A DNA stretch of 10,315 nucleotides from Isohypsibius dastychi (lineage: Eukaryota; Tardigrada; Eutardigrada; Parachela; Isohypsibiidae). A program made the translations under genes and the position numbers. The notes under the pieces are model-generated. The model was not told where the DNA came from, did no database searches, and was given only the letters and a program-made list of their open reading frames with translations. The stretch is from contig JAQIWT010001565.1 in NCBI GenBank assembly GCA_034696485.1, positions 1-10,315 of the forward strand, written 5' to 3'. Positions 7,624-10,315 of this stretch are shown here, in pieces. Within the stretch, counting starts at the first letter, position 1. Every line of letters begins with the position of its first letter.

Positions 7624-9336
7624 TCATGGCTCGGCGTTTACGGAAAACTCAACTTGGTACGGGTCACCAATTAGATTGTCTTTCGCGCAGTCAACAGGGT
7701 GATAGTTATCGCCGATCCAAAGCACGGTATTAAGTGAAGAACGTAGATGCAGTTTGTATATTTCTTCTTGCTTTCGAGGTTTCATGAGTTCTGGATGCTG
7801 CTTTAAATATTCTCTGAGCCAGCGGTACTCTGAGCTACAATGCAGTTTCCATAGATGCGCTCTTACGGACGGCTGGAATGGTGGCGAGTGTCCTCCATCA
7901 AATACTATTGTGCTCAAACTGATCAAGCTTTCGAAAGATCCTTCCTCAATTTCGCTGATGGTAGATTTGTAGAAATTCAGTAATCTGAGGTTGCCAAACG
8001 GCAAAGTATCCGCCTTGATGAGGATGTCCGTGCAGGATTGAAATGTTAGGAACACAAGGCTGGGTAGACGTAGCTGAGCCAATGTGCTGGAACTGAAATC
8101 GGCCACGCTGAATATCTGGAGGCTTACCACGATTTCAGAGACAGGCTCGAAAACCTCTGATTTCAGCTCATTTTTCCCTCCAAAAGATAAGAAAATCGGC
8201 CTGATCGAAACTGCTTGCTTAACTTTATCCAAATGGAATTTGATTTCATTCCATGTCGAGGAATGGTTGCAATAAAAATCAAGACTCTTATCAAAATAAT
8301 CTTCGCACCTCTTCGACGTCGTTCTTTGATTTGCAAGAAAACAGTTGCTCGTTTCGAGCGACTTGCATTTGGTGAACATCTCGCCGTAATTTGTATCCAG
8401 CCATTGGGGCATCGGCATCGGTTGTTGCGCTTGAACAAGAGCGATTTTTCTCTTAATCGTGGTCATGGTTGTGGTCGTGATCGTTTTTTTCGGCATAGCT
8501 CCAATGGCTTTCTCATACGCCTCTTCAGGGCAGTTGTAAGCCCGTTTGAGCTTGACAATATCCAGAATACTCAAACTGGCACTTTGCCCGATTCCCCTTC
8601 CTATTTCTTTCGGTATAATGGTTGGTGCAGAGCTGTTGATCGCGAAGGCGTTATGACGGTAATGAAGGATAGAATCATAGTCATATGGTAAACCAAAGGT
8701 CACTGCATCACTAGGAATTCTAAAATCTTTGGCGGCCTCTGGTTGAAGATTCTTCCAATTGATCCAAACGTAATCATCACGATCCGCTCTTGAATTCTCA
8801 TGATAGAAGCCCAGTGCATGTAAAAACTCATGTTGGATGGCGCCAACTTCTTCCAAACATCCTCGAGTGAATGAAACAACCTGTCTTCCTCCAGACCTTC
8901 CAACTGCCGAGCTGCACTTCATTCCTCGTATTATATAGATGTAATCTTTTTCGACAGTTCGAGGTATGAACTTGATACATTGGCCTGTACTTGACGATAT
9001 ACTATTCATCGCCACTTCGATTAATGTTTTCTCCACTATTCGATCATCCATCTTGTACATTTCACTTAGCTCGAATGGGACTATTCCATTTGGCCATCGT
9101 TTATTCTCATCATTGATGGCGTTGTTCAGTTGACCTTGGAGCTCCTCCGCCGACAATCCTTTATCAATCCCGTCAATGTCACCTTGGAAATACGATGTTG
9201 AATAACCCGTGAATCCTTTTCCATCGTATTTATTCAGCATCTCTTTTGCAACGTATAATCTCCAGTTTTTCGGGAAGCCTTCCGCGAGGGAGAGAAACAG
9301 GCACAAAATAATGGCAAAACTGACTAGCGAACCCAT
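7624..9336 (-). CDS. Secreted astacin-family zinc metalloprotease with C-terminal LRR-like domain (paralogue B, Met-turn Leu variant)
   Basis: An intronless frame of 570 residues. The frame extends upstream to an ATG at 9399. I prefer the ATG at 9336 because it gives a clean signal peptide (MGSLVSFAIILCLFLSLAEG) aligned with that of paralogue A, has A at -3, and lies just after a TCAGTC initiator. The longer start would lie upstream of that transcription start. Order: signal peptide (1-20), prodomain with FQGDI (50-54), astacin domain (about 73-272), linker, Cys segment, LRR-like repeats (about 400-490), Cys-containing cap ending at C550. The zinc site is intact: HEFLHALGFYH (169-179), E180, four cysteines and the Met-turn Tyr. 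The Met-turn itself reads SILHY (222-226), Leu for the near-invariant Met. Over residues 201-243 it matches paralogue A at 40 of 43 positions. A Thr-rich linker (TITTTTMTTIK, about 285-295) is not matched in A. Activity is likely but unproven. Confidence 0.92.
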   Translation of the reverse strand: MGSLVSFAIILCLFLSLAEGFPKNWRLYVAKEMLNKYDGKGFTGYSTSYFQGDIDGIDKGLSAEELQGQLNNAINDENKRWPNGIVPFELSEMYKMDDRIVEKTLIEVAMNSISSSTGQCIKFIPRTVEKDYIYIIRGMKCSSAVGRSGGRQVVSFTRGCLEEVGAIQHEFLHALGFYHENSRADRDDYVWINWKNLQPEAAKDFRIPSDAVTFGLPYDYDSILHYRHNAFAINSSAPTIIPKEIGRGIGQSASLSILDIVKLKRAYNCPEEAYEKAIGAMPKKTITTTTMTTIKRKIALVQAQQPMPMPQWLDTNYGEMFTKCKSLETSNCFLANQRTTSKRCEDYFDKSLDFYCNHSSTWNEIKFHLDKVKQAVSIRPIFLSFGGKNELKSEVFEPVSEIVVSLQIFSVADFSSSTLAQLRLPSLVFLTFQSCTDILIKADTLPFGNLRLLNFYKSTISEIEEGSFESLISLSTIVFDGGHSPPFQPSVRAHLWKLHCSSEYRWLREYLKQHPELMKPRKQEEIYKLHLRSSLNTVLWIGDNYHPVDCAKDNLIGDPYQVEFSVNAEP

Positions 9337-9357
9337 ATTGAGACCGAATTTGGAAAC

Positions 9358-9363
9358 GACTGA
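9358..9363 (-). promoter_or_regulatory. Initiator (TCAGTC) of astacin paralogue B
   Basis: TCAGTC on the minus strand matches the arthropod TCAKTY initiator. With +1 at 9361 the 5' UTR would be 25 nt to the ATG at 9336. Its position matches the TCAGTT of paralogue A, and it argues against the upstream in-frame ATG at 9399. No TATA box is evident near -30. Confidence 0.5.
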
Positions 9364-9541
9364 CACGAAGCACCAGCTTTTCGTTTCTCCGACTTTCATC
9401 AGCTATTGCCTGAGGCAGGTTCTCAGTCAGGTTCACTGAAGATGATCGCCTACAGCATAGTTGTTTGTAGATACATGAGTTCACGTTCTCTCTCGAGAAG
9501 TGAAATGCTTCACTGCCACCTCTGGTAGTTGCTTGATCGAA

Positions 9542-9571
9542 AAACTCGATACTATGCTGACCGATTTGGAA
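9542..9571 (-). promoter_or_regulatory. Distal upstream block conserved with paralogue A
   Basis: Contains the same AAACTCGATA (9542-9551) and CCGATTTGGAA (9561-9571) pair found at 6572-6606. The spacer is 9 bp here and 14 bp there. The block ends 235 bp upstream of the ATG, against 214 bp in A. Confidence 0.4.
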
Positions 9572-9620
9572 GCTCGGCTTGTCAGTATTTCTTCGAAAGT
9601 AGAAGATCTCACAGTTGCTG

Positions 9621-9626
9621 TTTATT
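9621..9626 (-). terminator. Possible poly(A) signal (AATAAA) of the GPCR gene
   Basis: TTTATT on the plus strand, about 160 nt past the GPCR stop codon and about 260 bp before the astacin B initiator. It is the first such hexamer downstream of that stop. Confidence 0.4.
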
Positions 9627-9783
9627 ATCCGGAACTAAAACTTTAAACTAAACCAAACTTTAAACATGTAGTATCGTGAGCAGTTTTACGTGCGGTTATG
9701 CTGCTCATGCCGATTGAAAAAAATACCCTGTCAGTTGCTCTAAGAAAACCACGGAATCAATGACGTAATTGTGTGGTGAAAGG

Positions 9784-9960
9784 TTATTCTAGCTTGAGAA
9801 ATTTGCGTAGGCAGCGTTTGAGTTCTTGGTTGGCATGAAGGTAGAAGATGGGATTCATGACTGCCGCAAGGTACATCATAAAGGTAATCGCCATATAGAC
9901 CGTCGTGTTATACATCTCTGGCTGGAATGTCAGCCATGTCCAGAACACATCACCTGGTAC
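9784..9960 (-). CDS. Class A (rhodopsin-like) GPCR, C-terminal exon: TM7 and helix 8
   Basis: The last coding exon, 58 codons plus stop, starts after a strong acceptor (TTTACTTTCAG, AG at 9962-9961) in phase 0. It encodes a hydrophobic helix with MNPIFY, which matches the NPxxY motif of TM7. A short amphipathic, basic helix-8 segment (LHANQELKRCLRKFLKLE) with a possible palmitoylation Cys follows. The cytoplasmic tail is therefore very short. Such receptors are plasma-membrane proteins that couple to heterotrimeric G proteins. The ligand class cannot be told from this piece. TM1-TM6 lie upstream, beyond 10315 or in exons I could not recognise. The gene is on the same strand as the two astacins. 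Confidence 0.8.
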   Translation of the reverse strand, partial: VPGDVFWTWLTFQPEMYNTTVYMAITFMMYLAAVMNPIFYLHANQELKRCLRKFLKLE

Positions 9961-10315
9961 CTGAAAGTAAAAAGAATGCTGATAAGCCGTTATTCTGATG
10001 ATGGTCAACGTGAACTGTCTATTGTCCGTTCTCGTTTTGACTAATATAAGATTTATATTGCTCTAAGAATTTTGAAAGCACGCTCTTTTCGAAGTCTTAT
10101 GGAGCATCTGAGTATGTGTCAAGCAGTTGTAAAACGCAAATTGTTACCGACTCCAAATATGTCTAACAAACTGGTTCTTCGGAGAGTAAAGCAGGTCCAG
10201 AAATGAAATTATATTTTTATTTGAGAACATAGCTTAATTAGGGCTTGTCAGAATACAATACCTATTCACATTTTGATGAATAGTATTCATACAAAAGTGA
10301 ATAAGTAGTCACTTT
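9961..10315 (-). other. Last intron of the GPCR gene (partial)
   Basis: Sequence upstream of the acceptor at 9961-9962 shows no TM6-like reading frame on the minus strand up to the window edge. The intron is therefore probably longer than 350 bp. It contains an imperfect palindrome at 10259-10307. Confidence 0.5.
10259..10307. repeat. 49-bp imperfect palindrome (hairpin-forming)
   Basis: The arms 10259-10282 and 10284-10307 pair at 20 of 24 positions around one central base. The core ATGAATAGTATTCAT (10276-10290) is a perfect 15-bp palindrome. It is AT-rich and may be a mobile-element fragment or a simple hairpin; no copy is seen elsewhere in the window. Confidence 0.55.

Noticed and set aside
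9337-9399. N-terminal extension of 21 residues in astacin B from the ATG at 9399
   Set aside because: It would bury the signal peptide, has no counterpart in paralogue A and lies upstream of the TCAGTC initiator.

Overview
This is a piece of an animal nuclear genome, most likely from an ecdysozoan invertebrate. Coding sequence is split by very short GT..AG introns (12 of 13 measured introns are 53-62 bp). The genes are animal-type: a receptor guanylate cyclase, astacin metalloproteases and a rhodopsin-like GPCR. Polyadenylation hexamers follow the stops, and the two protease genes carry an arthropod-style TCAGTY initiator. No bacterial operon structure, rRNA or tRNA gene was seen. I cannot fix the species. 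A tardigrade or small crustacean would fit the compact introns, but that is a guess.

Layout: (1) Positions 1-4046, plus strand, hold the 3' part of a single-pass receptor guanylate cyclase, reconstructed here as 14 exons and 724 codons. It runs from the end of the extracellular ligand-binding domain to the natural stop. Its third intron is about 20 times longer than the rest and holds a 126-bp MITE-like inverted repeat. (2) Positions 4047-4736 are a convergent intergenic region with one poly(A) signal for each flanking gene. (3) Positions 4737-6392 and 7624-9336, minus strand, are two intronless tandem paralogues. Each encodes a secreted astacin zinc metalloprotease fused to a C-terminal leucine-rich-repeat-like domain. 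They share core promoter and distal upstream blocks. (4) Between them, 6393-7623 holds the first gene's promoter, a 21-G homopolymer and the second gene's 3' end. (5) Positions 9784-9960, minus strand, are the last coding exon of a class A GPCR (TM7 and helix 8). Its upstream intron leaves the window and contains a 49-bp imperfect palindrome.

The genes do not form an obvious pathway. The guanylate cyclase and GPCR are plasma-membrane receptors, and the astacins are predicted to be secreted. The most unusual content is the astacin-LRR architecture, and the loss of the Met-turn methionine in one of two otherwise well-preserved paralogues.
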